From: Clavelina lepadiformis
Taxonomy: Eukaryota > Chordata > Ascidiacea > Aplousobranchia > Clavelinidae
Direction: 5' to 3'
Length of the DNA stretch: 64,000 bases
Assembly: GCF_947623445.1 (NCBI RefSeq)
Contig: NC_135246.1
Location: 1,056,501-1,120,500 of the forward strand
The notes below the pieces were generated by a model. That model did not search any database. It worked only from the letters and a program-made list of their open reading frames with translations, and was not told where the DNA came from. This document shows, one piece after another, positions 51,797 through 63,200 of this stretch. Both the position numbers and the translations under genes were made by a program. Positions within the stretch are counted from its first letter, which is position 1, and every line of letters begins with the position of its first letter.

Positions 51797-53488
51797 TTTC
51801 AGAATTCTAAATTCCCTAAAGTTGGTTCTTCTGCGATAGGAATGCACTATTTTAACAACACTACTATTGTTTGTAGCGTGCGTGAAAGAATTTTCGCTGG
51901 CACCCATTTGTCTTAATATATTCGCTTTTTTTCTCTAATCGTTTGTGTTTAGTTTTGATTTTAATTGCAGAATGTAACTGGGAGATAACTTTGTACCAAA
52001 AAGTTTGAAGAGCATGATTTTGCATTGGCAAAGAACAGGGCAAGCTGACTGACGAGCATAAAAAATATTTCCAGATGCGCAAATTTTAAAAATATTGTTA
52101 CTTTGTGTGCATTTCGCCAAGTTAGCAGTCTCACTCTTTGTAATTGCATCAATTGGTCAATTAGCTGCCGCTCTCCATACAGACAGAATGGCTTTATTCC
52201 GTACCGCTTAAACTCATATTCATAAATATATTAGCATTTATCATATACAAATCCGAACTCCCAAATCAAACTCTATCTAACATTAAGTTAAAAAAGTGGT
52301 TAATCGCATGAAGGAATAAATAGAATTATCGCATATCGGCACGTTTTTGTTCCAGTTGTTACTTTTGTTTGCTTAATTGCATACTTTCTAAAAATATGGT
52401 GTAAAAAACTTTCATAAAACGTTCCACTTCGGAAATCTTTATGCGGCACAGTCCGGTTGCTAAAGTCTGTTTGATTTCTACATAGACATATTACAGGGGT
52501 CTTAGTATTCCACAACCACTTGTATAAAGAAAAACTGCAGTTTTGTCACCGGCTAAAGTTTTATCAACACTTCGAGGGATTTTATGATTAATTTGCAGTA
52601 ACATTGCACTTCTTTAATCTTGTTCTTTTAAGCATAATCATGTAATAATGTTAACTATTCATCGAACATGCTCTATTTTGACCTAAAAACATGAAAACTA
52701 TTTTCACCTATCTTCAGATCTGACCTGTATGGCCTCTCCTACTATTGTTTTAAGAGGCTTATTCACTTATTTGACTAGTATATATATTCAGTTTTGTTCA
52801 AGGGTAATTTTATGAAGTACATGGACATCTGTTCACCATAAAATTTTTCCCTAATTAGATAATAATAAATTATTAGAATAGAATTAATTACGTTAATGTT
52901 GATTAATTTTATAGTAACCTTGAAAAATAGTATTTGCTCAAAATTAACGAATTCATGAAAGTTTCAAATTGTACCATTCTTCTGTAGTTAGGATTTTCTG
53001 TATTTTTCTTAAATATGAAAAAATAGTTTTGACAACATTACATGAAATGTAAGGTATTCAGAAAAAATATTAGCTAAAATCTTTTTTTGCAATTTTCACG
53101 AGAAAATATAGGTTTGTTTCCATCAGGCATAAAAGTTTAACAAAATTAATGGCTGTATCTCTTTCATTATTGTCTTGTCTATTATTGTTTTCATTATTGT
53201 CTCTTTCATTATTGTCTCATTATCTAGCTCTTTCATTATTGTTTATTTAGTGTTCACAGAACTGTTAAATTGAAAAATTTATTATGACAAGCTTAAAAAT
53301 TTTGATGAAGCAATATGATGAAGCACTTTTCATGAAGCAATATGACTTGATAAACATACAAGAAATGCCATGAAGACATCAAGAAAAGAACTCACAAATT
53401 GAAAGCGCTGTCTAAGTAGTAATATTTCAACCAAGAGACATATTTTGTCAAGCATTTTTTAAGGTGAATTTCACTTCAATTTCATTTG
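51797..53488. other. Intergenic stretch between TAF8 and the zinc-finger gene
   Basis: The TAF8 promoter should lie near the right of 51797, and the 3' UTR of the zinc-finger gene near 53400-53488. A degenerate TTTCATTATTGTCT simple repeat occupies about 53157-53247. Nothing else is recognisable. The sequence is very AT-rich. Confidence 0.4.
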
Positions 53489-54196
53489 TCATTGCGTGCT
53501 CAATTCTGAAGTTATTCTCTTTTTATTTCTGTTCATTTGATCATGATCGTAGTTCATGTGATCGTAGTTTTTGCTGCAACACCGTCTTCTGTGAACATTT
53601 AACTTGCCAGAAGTTCTAAATGTCTCTGTACAAATAGAGCAAGCGTAAGGCGTAAGCTCTCTTGTGTGGATGTTTTCGTGACGTTCTAAATTATGTTTCC
53701 TCTTGAAACTTTTCTTGCAGATGCTGCATTGATAAGGTCGATCCGTGGAATGTGCCGGCAAATGTTGGTTAAACGTGGATTGGTACATAAACTTTTTTTC
53801 ACAGATGCTGCATTTGAAAGGTTTTTCCTTTATGTGCTCGTCATTTAAGTGTTTAAGTAAATCTTGTTTTGTCCTGAAACCTTTATCACAGATGTCACAT
53901 GAAAAACCTCGTATAACAACAGTATGAGTCCGGCTATGTCTCTTCAAATACTTCTTTCTTTTAAACTTCTTTCCACAAAGATCACAAGCAAATGGTCTTT
54001 CGTCAATATGACTTGGTTTGTGTTTCATTAAATCAGATTTCGTCTTAAAGCTTTTCTCGCAGATATTGCAACTAAATGGTCGTTCATCAGTGTGGCATCG
54101 AACATGAACTTTCAAACAAGACGGCCAAAAGCAATCTTTAAGGCAATACTTGCACTGGTACTTGATCTCGTTAAGAGACGAAGCTTTTTTGGACAT
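53489..54196 (-). CDS. C2H2 zinc-finger protein, seven fingers, single exon
   Basis: This is an uninterrupted 235-residue frame. Seven C2H2 fingers follow one another, starting at CKYCLKDCFW, CNICEKSFKT, CDLCGKKFKR, CDICDKGFRT, CSICEKKFMY, CSICKKSFKR and CSICTETFRT. The last ends in H-x4-C. Linkers 1 and 2 are of the T/I-DERPF type, close to the classical TGEKP linker. Finger 4 has a longer H-x4-H ending. There is no effector domain, only a basic tail after the last finger. It is probably a nuclear DNA-binding regulator, but the target cannot be inferred. Lack of introns, unlike every neighbour, suggests a retrocopy or a recently expanded lineage-specific ZNF. It is on the same strand as TAF8, 1.7 kb upstream of it. 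Confidence 0.85.
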   Translation of the reverse strand: MSKKASSLNEIKYQCKYCLKDCFWPSCLKVHVRCHTDERPFSCNICEKSFKTKSDLMKHKPSHIDERPFACDLCGKKFKRKKYLKRHSRTHTVVIRGFSCDICDKGFRTKQDLLKHLNDEHIKEKPFKCSICEKKFMYQSTFNQHLPAHSTDRPYQCSICKKSFKRKHNLERHENIHTRELTPYACSICTETFRTSGKLNVHRRRCCSKNYDHMNYDHDQMNRNKKRITSELSTQ

Positions 54197-54776
54197 GACG
54201 AATAAAATTCAAGTTGCCAGAATTGAAATTTAACTTCTGTTTCTGTAACCGATCCGAGCAGTAAATTAAGGATTATCATAATTGTATAATTAGCTGTTTC
54301 ATAATTAATGCAGATTTAAGCGCATGCGTATATTGAAGTGCACTTAATAAGTGTATTCGTGGTAAACTTAAATTTAAATTACAGTAGAATTCGCCTATAG
54401 TGACACCTGTTGCAAAGTCCCGTTTGCAAACCATATGTTTTGCATAGAAATGACTTCGCCTATAGTGACTTCGTGTATAAGAACACTTTGCTTACAGTGA
54501 CACCACATTTCTGTCCCTTGTGCTCAAAAATTTCCGTATAAGGACACTCGTTAGTATGTGATGCAATAATATATACTTTATCCATGCGCAAGCAAGATGA
54601 TAGAAAAGGTTTATGAGCAGGCTTTATAATTGTGATGTAATAAAAGCGTAGGCTGCTAGGCTAGTTCCAGGCTTTTGTTCTTGTGAGTTGTGATCTCAGT
54701 TCTCTCCGCATAAGCCAGGTTGATTAATTATCATTGTATAGTTTGTCGATCTAGCACAAATTTCTAAGTTTGTACA

Positions 54777-55540
54777 ATGACACTAAAGCAGGTGTTCTCA
54801 ACCTTTTTATGTTCTCGTACCACTTAGCCACCACGGATTGTCAACACGTACCACTATTTTTAATTTACACTATTTTTACTATTTAAAATCAGTAGTTGTG
54901 GAACAGCGTGGGAAGCTAGTGTTGGGTATGAAGAAGCAACCAACAACAACCAACCAACATCAGAATAAATGCAATTCTGCATTTGCACAGACCACATTGC
55001 ACAAGTAATAGTTTCGTCACAGACACCATTCACATTGCACACATAATAGTTTCGTCACAGACACCATTAAGTTCGCACAGCAGCATTGTATTAATAACAA
55101 TGAAAGCAGGGAGCAAGATCGACAAAAGTAGCTTACTGAGTGCAGAAAATTTAGTACGGAAAGAAATAAAAGTGTTGTTTGCATATTTTAGCAACTCAAA
55201 ATTAAATTGTTATACTAGGCTACTGTATATCGCATGCAACGGAAAGCTGCTCGCGTACCACCTGAAAAGCCCCGCGTACCACCGGTTGGGATCCCCTGCA
55301 CTAAAGAGAAGATCGTATTCGTTGAAGGAAAGATATGAAGTCGTGAAAGCTGCAGAAAGAGAGCGTAGCAAAAAGTCTGTTGCAGACCGCTTGGGAATGC
55401 TAAGAAGTTCCGTTATTAAGATGTGCAGAAACTCGGATGCCATAATTTCAGAGTATGAAAGCGGGTGTAACGCTCAAATTAAAAGGCAAAGAGGGCACAA
55501 TTTTGAAGATGTAGATGAGCATATAATGGAGTGGTCTTGA
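54777..55540 (+). pseudogene. Tigger-like transposase, N-terminal piece
   Basis: The original start appears to be ATGACACTAAAG at 54777, interrupted after four codons by the hAT MITE. It resumes at 55307 with RRSYSLKERYEVVKAAER ... KSVADRLGMLRSSVIK. This is the CENP-B/psq-type N-terminal helix-turn-helix used to bind the terminal repeats. The piece ends in a stop just before the foldback insertion. It cannot make a working transposase. Confidence 0.75.
54789..55298. mobile_element. hAT MITE inside the Tigger-like element
   Basis: This 510-bp element has termini CAGGTGTTCTCAACC and GGTTGGGATCCCCTG (imperfect inverted pair). A perfect 8-bp duplication, cactaaag, lies at 54781-54788 and 55299-55306. 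GTACCAC repeats occur near both ends. It is non-coding and splits the start of the transposase. Confidence 0.88.
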
Positions 55541-55548
55541 ATGGCTAC

Positions 55549-58057
55549 AGAGTCATTCCATGTATATAATCAACCAATTTTTTTTAAATTTGTAACCACT
55601 ACTCTTGGATTTTGATAATTTCATATTACATATGTTATAGACCTTGGAAAAACACGAAGATTAAAAAAAAAATTTTGAAAATATCTCCAGGCGTTTTCGA
55701 GTTATTCAAATTTGAATTTTTCGCCACACGATGGCGATTTGTTAGTGAGCACTGGTCACGCTTCATGATTTTCTTTAATATCTTTATTTCTGAAGGTAGA
55801 ATGATGAAACAAATGTTGAATTCACCATTTTTGGGGTCAAGGAATTCATTTAAGCACATAAAAAAACCTATATCACACTTCCTTCATGGAGTAAATTAAG
55901 TTTTTTCATTAATGTCAAAGTTCAAGTTTACGATGCAATTACAAAAATAGCAATCGTATTGGAAACATAATTTTTGCACTTTTCTGTAGCATGGTTCATG
56001 TATTTTCATATATCCAAAAATTGGAAACTTGTTTTTTGTGCTTTAGGAGTAAAGTTGGTTTTAACAGCAAGCACTATTTTTATGATTCTTATAAGATATA
56101 ATAATGCGGATTTGAGCAACATCGTATAACTGGTCATGCATATATGCAAGGTTGCAATTCCAAGGCACCAACTGCTAGTGTTTAAAGATTATTCACCAAA
56201 AACATTAACTACTGCCTGCTAAAGGTGCACTCTGAGAGAGGTTACAGTAAATTCGAGCTCCTTTGTGAACTTCAATTTGGCCTACTCCTATTGTGATTCT
56301 TGCCCTTAGTACCATACCCAACAAAAGATCTGACACATAACAGTAAAAGCTATTGCTCAAGCTAGTAACTTGCCACAACTTTTTAATATTAGTGGTCTTT
56401 CCTCCTCCCAAAACATAATGGGTACACTTCTAACATCTAAGAAGTTTTCACACATTAAATGTAAAAAGAATACCTTAAAATGAGGGCAAGGCCAATACTT
56501 AACACAATATAAAATTGCCAAAAAGATGTATTTGTGGGACCTGGTAGGTGCATAAACTTCACTTGGGCATCAAACTGAGCACTGTCGACTTCGTCGATTA
56601 ATCCCATTCACCACTTTCCATCATAGTTGCAAGCTACATAGTCATGTTGCAATGTGCAATGTCATATTGCAATGTGAAAAGTAATGAATGCCTGTGAGTT
56701 TGTTATCATCACTTGTTCGCTTGTATCCAATTGAAGATTTCCAAAGGGGTTGAAAATGGTGGAAAGATCATCTTCCAGGTATTGTGCTTCCTAATAAAAA
56801 CCTTGATGGCATTGCAAGTCGGTCCTTTTGTAAATCTTCTGAATGCAAAAACTGGAATGCAATTCCATTGATGTTGTCACAACAATAAGCTAGCTGTCTT
56901 AATCAGTCGTTTAGCTGTATAATCTACCTCCAATGTACCTCCAACACCGTCACATGGAGATTTCCCGTGACTGGTTTCAAAAAAGGACCAACACATTTCC
57001 AGGTTGAAATCACACTTGTGATGGCACAAATTCAGCATATTTTTATACTGTCCAGCGCAAACGGCCGAGTAATTTTCAACTTTAGTAATGGTGCTGGACA
57101 AGCTTGGAATCAATGCAATGAGTTTGTACAAAAGCCCATGCACAAAAGCTGTGTCATGTGTCTAAATAGTTGTGGGGGTTGATAACTTGGTATAAAGTAT
57201 TTAAATAAGGGCCAATCTTGCATGCAAATGATCGTTACAATTTGCTTTGTTACTAGCTTGAGCAATAGCTTGTACTGTTGTGTGTCAGATCTTTTGTTGG
57301 GTATGGTACTAAGGGCAAGAATCACAATAGGAGTAGGCCAAATTGAAGTTCACAAAGGAGCTCGAATTTACTGTAACCTCTCTCAGAGTGCACCTTTAGC
57401 AGGCAGTAATTAATGTTTTTGGTGAATAATTAATCTTTAAACACTAGCAGTTGGTGCCTTGGAATTGCAACCTTGCATATATGCATGACCAGTTATACGA
57501 TATTGCTCAAATCTGCATTTTATATCTTATAAGAATCATAAAAATAGTGCTTGCTGTTAAAACCAACTTTACTCCTAAAGCACAAAAAACAAGTTTCCAA
57601 TTTTTGGATATATGAAAATACATGAACCATGCTACAGAAAAGTGCAAAAATTATGTTTCCAATACGATTGCTATTTTTGTAATTGCACCGTAAACTTGAA
57701 CTTTGACATTAATGAAAAAACTTAATTTACTCCATGAAGGAAGTGTGATATAGGTTTTTTTATGTGCTTAAATGAATTCCTTGACCCCAAAAATGGTGAA
57801 TTCAACATTTGTTTCATTATTCTACCTTCAGAAATAAAGATATTAAAGAAAATCATGACGCGTGACCAGTGCTCACTAACAAATCGCCATCGCGTGGCGA
57901 AAAATTCAAATTTGAATAACTCGAAAACGCCTGGAGATATTTTCAAAATTTTTTTTTTAATCTTCGTGTTTTTCCAAGGTCTATAACATATATTGAAATT
58001 ATTAAAATCCAAGAGTAGTGGTTACAGGGCCTAGTTGATTACACATGGAATGACTCT
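55549..58057. mobile_element. Foldback element with arms of about 0.8 kb
   Basis: The left arm, about 55549-56374, is repeated in inverted orientation at about 57252-58057. The match begins at AGAGTCATTCCATGT and runs to AAGCTAGTAAC with only scattered differences. The unique centre is about 880 bp. Arm ends lie next to TA dinucleotides, so a TA target is possible but not certain. The arms contain mirrored 95-codon open frames that are a by-product of the repeat. The insertion interrupts the Tigger-like transposase. Confidence 0.85.
56877..57143 (-). pseudogene. Mobile-element ORF fragment in the foldback centre
   Basis: The minus strand encodes CAGQYKNMLNLCHHKCDF and SHGKSPCDGVGGT. From memory this matches an uncharacterised, highly repeated animal gene family with an SHGKxxxDGxGGTxKR signature. 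Only a fragment remains. The class of parent element is unknown to me. Confidence 0.45.
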
Positions 58058-58058
58058 A

Positions 58059-58310
58059 GAGATAAAAAAACTAGTTGTGTCTGGCGAAATGCTGCTCCAT
58101 AAAGCAAGGGGATTTACTATTGCACTTGAGCATGAGGACAGTAAAAACATCGATATGAACTGGATTAATCGTTGGAAGAAAAGAAAGGAAGTAATTTGCA
58201 AGAAGTTGCATGGTGAAGCTGAGTCTGTAGACCAGGTAGGTGTAGATATTTGGTTGAGAAACCACCACATCGATTCTATTCACCTAAGGAACATCTGGAG
58301 ACGAAGCTGA
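58059..58310 (+). pseudogene. Tigger-like transposase, second DNA-binding-domain piece
   Basis: Downstream of the foldback element the frame continues as EIKKLVVSGEMLLHKARG ... INRWKKRKEV. This fits the second CENP-B-type helix-turn-helix of Tigger transposases. The catalytic DDE region is absent, as the sequence soon runs into the right terminal region. The element is therefore also internally deleted. Confidence 0.7.
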
Positions 58311-58512
58311 CCGAGAAATGTCATCAAAATCTAAGCAAACAACAATTTCGGGTTTTTCAAAAAGTAACTTTATTTGAGGTGTAGATTGTAATAAACGGCT
58401 TGTTTTGTTTGTTTACTGGTTTGGATTTGTACACAGTATATTCTGACAGTAGCCCATTGTATAGTTTTGTATTGTACCATACTGAAGTAGCTGATTCAAC
58501 AGTCGCTATGTA

Positions 58513-58676
58513 CAGTAGAACTTGCATATAATGGAAACGTATATAACGGATAACCGTATACAACGGACTAATTTTCTAGACTAGTTTTCCCTTTGAGGAA
58601 AACAATATAAAATACCTTGCATATAAAGGACAAATTTCACTGGTCCCGACTGGTACGTTATATGCGAGTTCTACTG
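58513..58676. mobile_element. 164-bp pogo-type MITE
   Basis: The termini CAGTAGAACTTGCATATAA and TTATATGCGAGTTCTACTG are near-perfect inverted repeats, flanked by TA. The interior is AT-rich with ATATAACGGA-like repeats. It lies near the right end of the Tigger-like element and shares the CAGTAGAA start, but is a different family. Confidence 0.88.
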
Positions 58677-59020
58677 TAGTCATCTGTGGCCATTTTACCT
58701 TGACTTCGTCTATAGTGACACTTTTTCCGCGGTCCCTTCAGGTGTCACTATAGGGGAATTCTACTGTACAAACTTAGATTATTTTCCTAAAAGTAACAGG
58801 ATCATGTAGAAAAAGGTAATCTGGCTGCTGACAACAGATATTTATCTGCTAGGCTAACGTAATTACAGAATAACATATTTAGTATAAATTAATAGGTTTG
58901 GTGATATTCTGTCTTTCCGATGCTTGCTTCTTCCCTATTCTGACATGCTATTTGGTGTGTGTCACTTACATTTATATCACATTGAAGTTCAGTCGTGTGG
59001 CGCGCCACTTACATGGGATA

Positions 59021-60288
59021 CCGTCAACCGGGGCTACTTTGATTTTGGGGGCTACTATGGTAATGCTATCATAGCAGCCCCATGCACATTTTTCTGAAGT
59101 TTATCTGCAATTTTTGCATAGTTTTTGCAAGGCAGTTTTTGCCACCAATGACTGTTTATAAGTCAAAGAATCTTTATGCAGAGTGGACTCGAAATGGACC
59201 CCAAAATGCTTTATACGACCATTCCGTGAGTGGTTGGTTTGACGCTTCTTTGTTTGAAAAATGGTTTTATGGTTTGTTTCTGGAAGCTGTCAAGGACACT
59301 CAAGGTACCAAGATTATGCTGGGTGACAACTTGGACTCCTCCTTCAACCATTGGACGTCAGTGTCTTTGGGCCAGGTAAACGAATGTGGCGTCGAATTTT
59401 AGCAGAATGGAGGAAAGAGAGTCGTTCCAAAAACTCCATTCCGAAGAATATTTTTCCTATGTTGCTCAAAAGACTCTGTGATGGGTTGAACGAAAAGCAG
59501 CAAAATTTGGTCGCAGGGTTTAAAGCCTGTGGAATTTTCCCAAAAGACCGAGAGCAAGTGCTGAAGCGACTGCCACCTGCCAATTCTCAGCCAGTTCAAG
59601 AAGTGCTTGGTAATGCAGTCGCCACAATGCTTGAGGAATATATTTCACCAAGACAAACAGCATCAAGAAAACATGGTCCCAAGATAACTCCAGGAGCAGC
59701 AATTTCATCATGTGATATTGCTGATTTAAATTCATCTCGATCTGATGCAAGAAAACGCAAACGTGCTGCTGCAGAACCCAATGATTCCAGTGAAGATGAA
59801 GGGGAAGTTTGCGTCATCTGCAACCTCTTGGACCCTCCACGAGGTAGAAGCAGAGATGTGGATTGGGAGGGATGTGACAATTGTGATTTGTGGTATCACA
59901 AAATCTGCCTCAGAGACAATGGTGGATTGAGTGCCTCCGATTATTGCAGCTGTGCTTAAAAATGTTTTTTTGACACTTATGTTTTTTATTGCTGTGATGT
60001 TTTGTTTAATGCAAAAAACTATTAGAAAAGCCCTAAGGGAGGGCTACAATGAACATTTTAGGTATTTACAATGTATTATCGTTGTAGCCCCAACCCAGGG
60101 GCTACAACGATAATTTTTTAAAGTTGAATAAAAAAAGTGTGAAAACATAAAAATGAATTTTTTCTATTTTTTTGAGAAGCTTAGGACCAAAGTGTTACTC
60201 ATTCAAGAAACAGACCCTTTTTGAGCAACATGTGAGAGAGGAGGCAAAGAAATGTCCTGAATCTTATCATAGTAACCCCGGTTGACGG
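59021..60288. mobile_element. Internally deleted pogo-type transposon with PHD-finger transposase
   Basis: The termini CCGTCAACCGGGGCTACT and AGTAACCCCGGTTGACGG are inverted with one mismatch. TA flanks both ends (59019-59020 and 60289-60290). GGGGCTAC / GTAGCCCC strings recur in both subterminal regions. The + strand encodes parts of a DDE transposase and a C-terminal zinc finger. At 1,268 bp it is too short to be autonomous. Confidence 0.88.
59146..59959 (+). pseudogene. Pogo/Jerky-type DDE transposase remnant with C-terminal PHD-like finger
   Basis: The first piece, from MTVYKSKNLYAEWT (59146), reaches MLGDNLDSSF, the region of the second catalytic Asp. An internal deletion then removes the stretch that normally leads to the PxxxHxxQPLD region, and the frame changes. 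The second piece resumes at about 59351 with LDVSVFGPGKRMWRRILAEW and GFKACGIFPKDREQVLKRLP, classic pogo/Jerky sequence. It ends with a finger of Cys-His spacing CVIC ... CDNCDLWYHKIC ... CSC, like a PHD finger. The DNA-binding N-terminus and first catalytic Asp are missing. Confidence 0.75.
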
Positions 60289-63200
60289 TAATATATTAAA
60301 CATACGTTACTCAGATATTGTTTCTGTGATATGTTACAAGCTATCGATCATGATAAGATACGGGTAATGATAAGTCTCAGACGTTAGTACGGCAATCATT
60401 CCGTAACTCCAGAATCATAAATTGCAAATTCCTGACAATGTTTTAGTAACGATTAGCTAACGTAACATCGTTGCTTCACAGGTTACGGGTATTACAAGAG
60501 TCGTATTGTTTTTAAAAAGGCTGGGCGGTTGTGGGAACCCGAAATGTTTCTACTGATTTTGCCTGGCGGATGAGGGTGCCTGCATTGTTATCATTATGAG
60601 TTTAATCTATTTGCCAATTGAACTTACTTCTGTTAAACACAGTGATATCAGTTCCTTTAGTTTACTTCACAATAATACAACCATGAAATCAAATTAGATC
60701 AAACATTGTTTCCCTCATTTTCTTATTGTGTCATAGCTTCCAGTAACAGTAGGAAAGACATTATATATCAGATAGCTTCAGGCTGATTTTAGCAGATAAC
60801 TTTTGCCACTGATAAAAAACCGTGACATGCATAGTGACACACTTGTTGCTTTATTACAAAGGAAATCAATAAAAAGGTCCCCCGGAGCAAGCAAGCAAAT
60901 CCAGTTATTATTTTAAACGCAAACTTGGTCTATTTGATAAAAATCTAGGCTATAGCCTACCAAACGCAAAACGGCCGTCAGCCGGACGGTATTTTTACAG
61001 TTTCAAACGTTTTTTGACAAGATCTTGGGTGTACAATAATCCAAAGACGTACCTTACGTGTGCTGTCACAGCCTTTCAAGCGCAGGTATTAGGCCTAATG
61101 CTTTAACAAGCCCCAGCACAACATGTTTGCTATAAGACTGAGCTACTGTACAAGATGCATAAAAACTGCATGCACATAAAATCTACCTAAGCCGAGAATT
61201 CTGGTGACGGGGCTGTAACCGAAAGTGGCCTCGTAGCAAGTGATTCGAATGTCTAGCGGTGTCATGTGTCACGTGTCTCATATACCTAGCGGTATTGGTG
61301 ACATGTGCTGACAAGCACCTTGCGTTACTGGTGGCACGTATCTGGCAATGTCGGCGAAATATGGGATTTTGTGTATAAATGGCGGAGTGATAGGTTGCCG
61401 TATCCGCTTTATAGTAATCTGTTGCAGTTGTCTATGATGTAATTGCACACAGATTTAGTAGCACATATCTGCCAGGCAGGCTGTATATCAAAACTGCAGG
61501 CTTTAAAACATAACCTGGGTAGCTATAAGCCCAACTGGAAAGTACGGCTGTTTTCAATAAGGAGTCGTGCGTGCAAAGACACAAACTTTGCCGTGATGCG
61601 TGATGGCGTGGATTGAAGCTTCAATTCTTTGTTTCTTTATCTATTTATTGGCGTTAAACCAACCAGCATTATTTGTTTATGTATTATAATTCGGTGTGAA
61701 GATAATTGTTTGATTCTGTGTGATGAAATGGCGAGATGGACGGTAAAATATAAGCGCGTTACTGTGCATTCGCCTGATATTTGCAGGTAGAGGAAGTAGT
61801 TACCAACGGTAGCCTATGGTTACTGGTATACTGGCAATGGTTGCAGTAGCAGTTTTAACAGAACACATGCTAAAACTTTCTCGTGATGTTACAAATTGCA
61901 GCATGCTGGTATTCAATAGTGCTCTACAATTGGTGATCGTGGTCGCTTATCAGAATAACAACTTGTTGTTGATAACGCTATGTATTGCCTAGTTTTTCAT
62001 TGAGAAAGGCAAGGTTATAATCAGAAAAACGAATGTTTTTCAAACGGAAAATCAGCCTGCTGTTTTCAAATAGCACCCTTTGATTGTTAACTGCTCAGTA
62101 ATTGATAGGCTGCTATTAGTGACATAACACAAGATTCATGACATAATGAACCGCAAGTTGTTGTTTGCTCGAGCTGCAAGCACTTGAAACAAATCCACAT
62201 CAGCTGATCAATTTTTTAAAGAACTAAACCGCTCTTGGTTTTGTCACAAACTACAGCCACCAACAACAGTCAGTGAGTCACTAACAGAATTCTATTCAGC
62301 AAAAACACCCGTCGTTGTGGTTATGACCGCGCCTTAGTGCTTTAGTACAGCATGGACTAACGTCACCAATTGATGATGTGCAAAGTTTGTTACATATTTA
62401 GTCATTTCACTATGCATGAACTTTTCCCCAACAAAACTTAAAGACGTAAATTTGGAAATGGTTGCGTGCACTAAGCATGAAGCTTAAATTGTACTGGGTA
62501 GGCTACATGTTTCTTTTGATTGCAGGTCGGTGTCGAAATAGCATGCTGACGTTAGTTGTTGGTGAGGTTAATGGTTATGCCTCTGTTTGCAAATTGTTAT
62601 TACAACGACCAAATTTGTACTGTGTGTTTGTCATGTGGTGAATTGGCATGAAGATGAAAAGTTTCGGCGTGCATACTGATGAGCTTAGTTCGTGGAAGTG
62701 CCACACCTTGCATAATGGCCGGGATTGTTGTTACACGGCTATTGTACTAAATGTGTGGCAGGGCTTTGCACACATGAGATTTACAGACATGTTTTGCAAA
62801 ACGGTCACCGCAGTCAATCTTTTCACTTTTACATGAAAACGAACCAATGCAGATTAGTTTGTTTCAAAAACAATTTGCAACAATTATGAAGCAAAAATTA
62901 AAAGTACACTGCATGTTGTTTTGCCAAAATCTGTTATTATGCGCTCACTACTTCATTTCATAATTGTCCATGCTTTTTTGTTAATTATGGTACATAATTT
63001 TGGCTTTTAGCGACAATTTTTGTTTTTACTCTAACTCATAACAAGTAATCAAAGAATTTAAAGTGTAGTGCGGGCTTTCACGACATATTTGGCGTTTTTT
63101 GCATATGATGCTGCGCACATATGTCAAAGAAACGATTACAAGTACGTGAGTACATGCCAAGAATGACGTTAGGTATTTGTGGCACATGCCACCTGTAAAG

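Larger units (their letters stand above)
54382..58766. mobile_element. Tigger-like (pogo) transposon with three nested insertions
   Basis: The termini CAGTAGAATTCGCCTATAG and the inverse of CTATAGGGGAATTCTACTG match with one mismatch, and the match continues through GTGACACCTG. The element is flanked by TA on both sides (54380-54381 and 58767-58768), the pogo/Tc1 signature. Repeats of the TATAGTGAC motif mark both subterminal regions. The + strand holds two separated pieces of a CENP-B-type transposase. The element has been broken up by a hAT MITE (54789-55298), a foldback element (about 55549-58057) and a small pogo MITE (58513-58676). Confidence 0.88.

Noticed and set aside
53157-53247. TTTCATTATTGTCT repeats as a regulatory array
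   Set aside because: Copies are degenerate and the region is low-complexity AT. A simple-sequence origin is sufficient.
55612-55899. 95-codon open frames mirrored in the two foldback arms (also 57722-58012)
   Set aside because: Their similarity to each other simply reflects the inverted repeat. The composition is AT-driven and no family is recognised.
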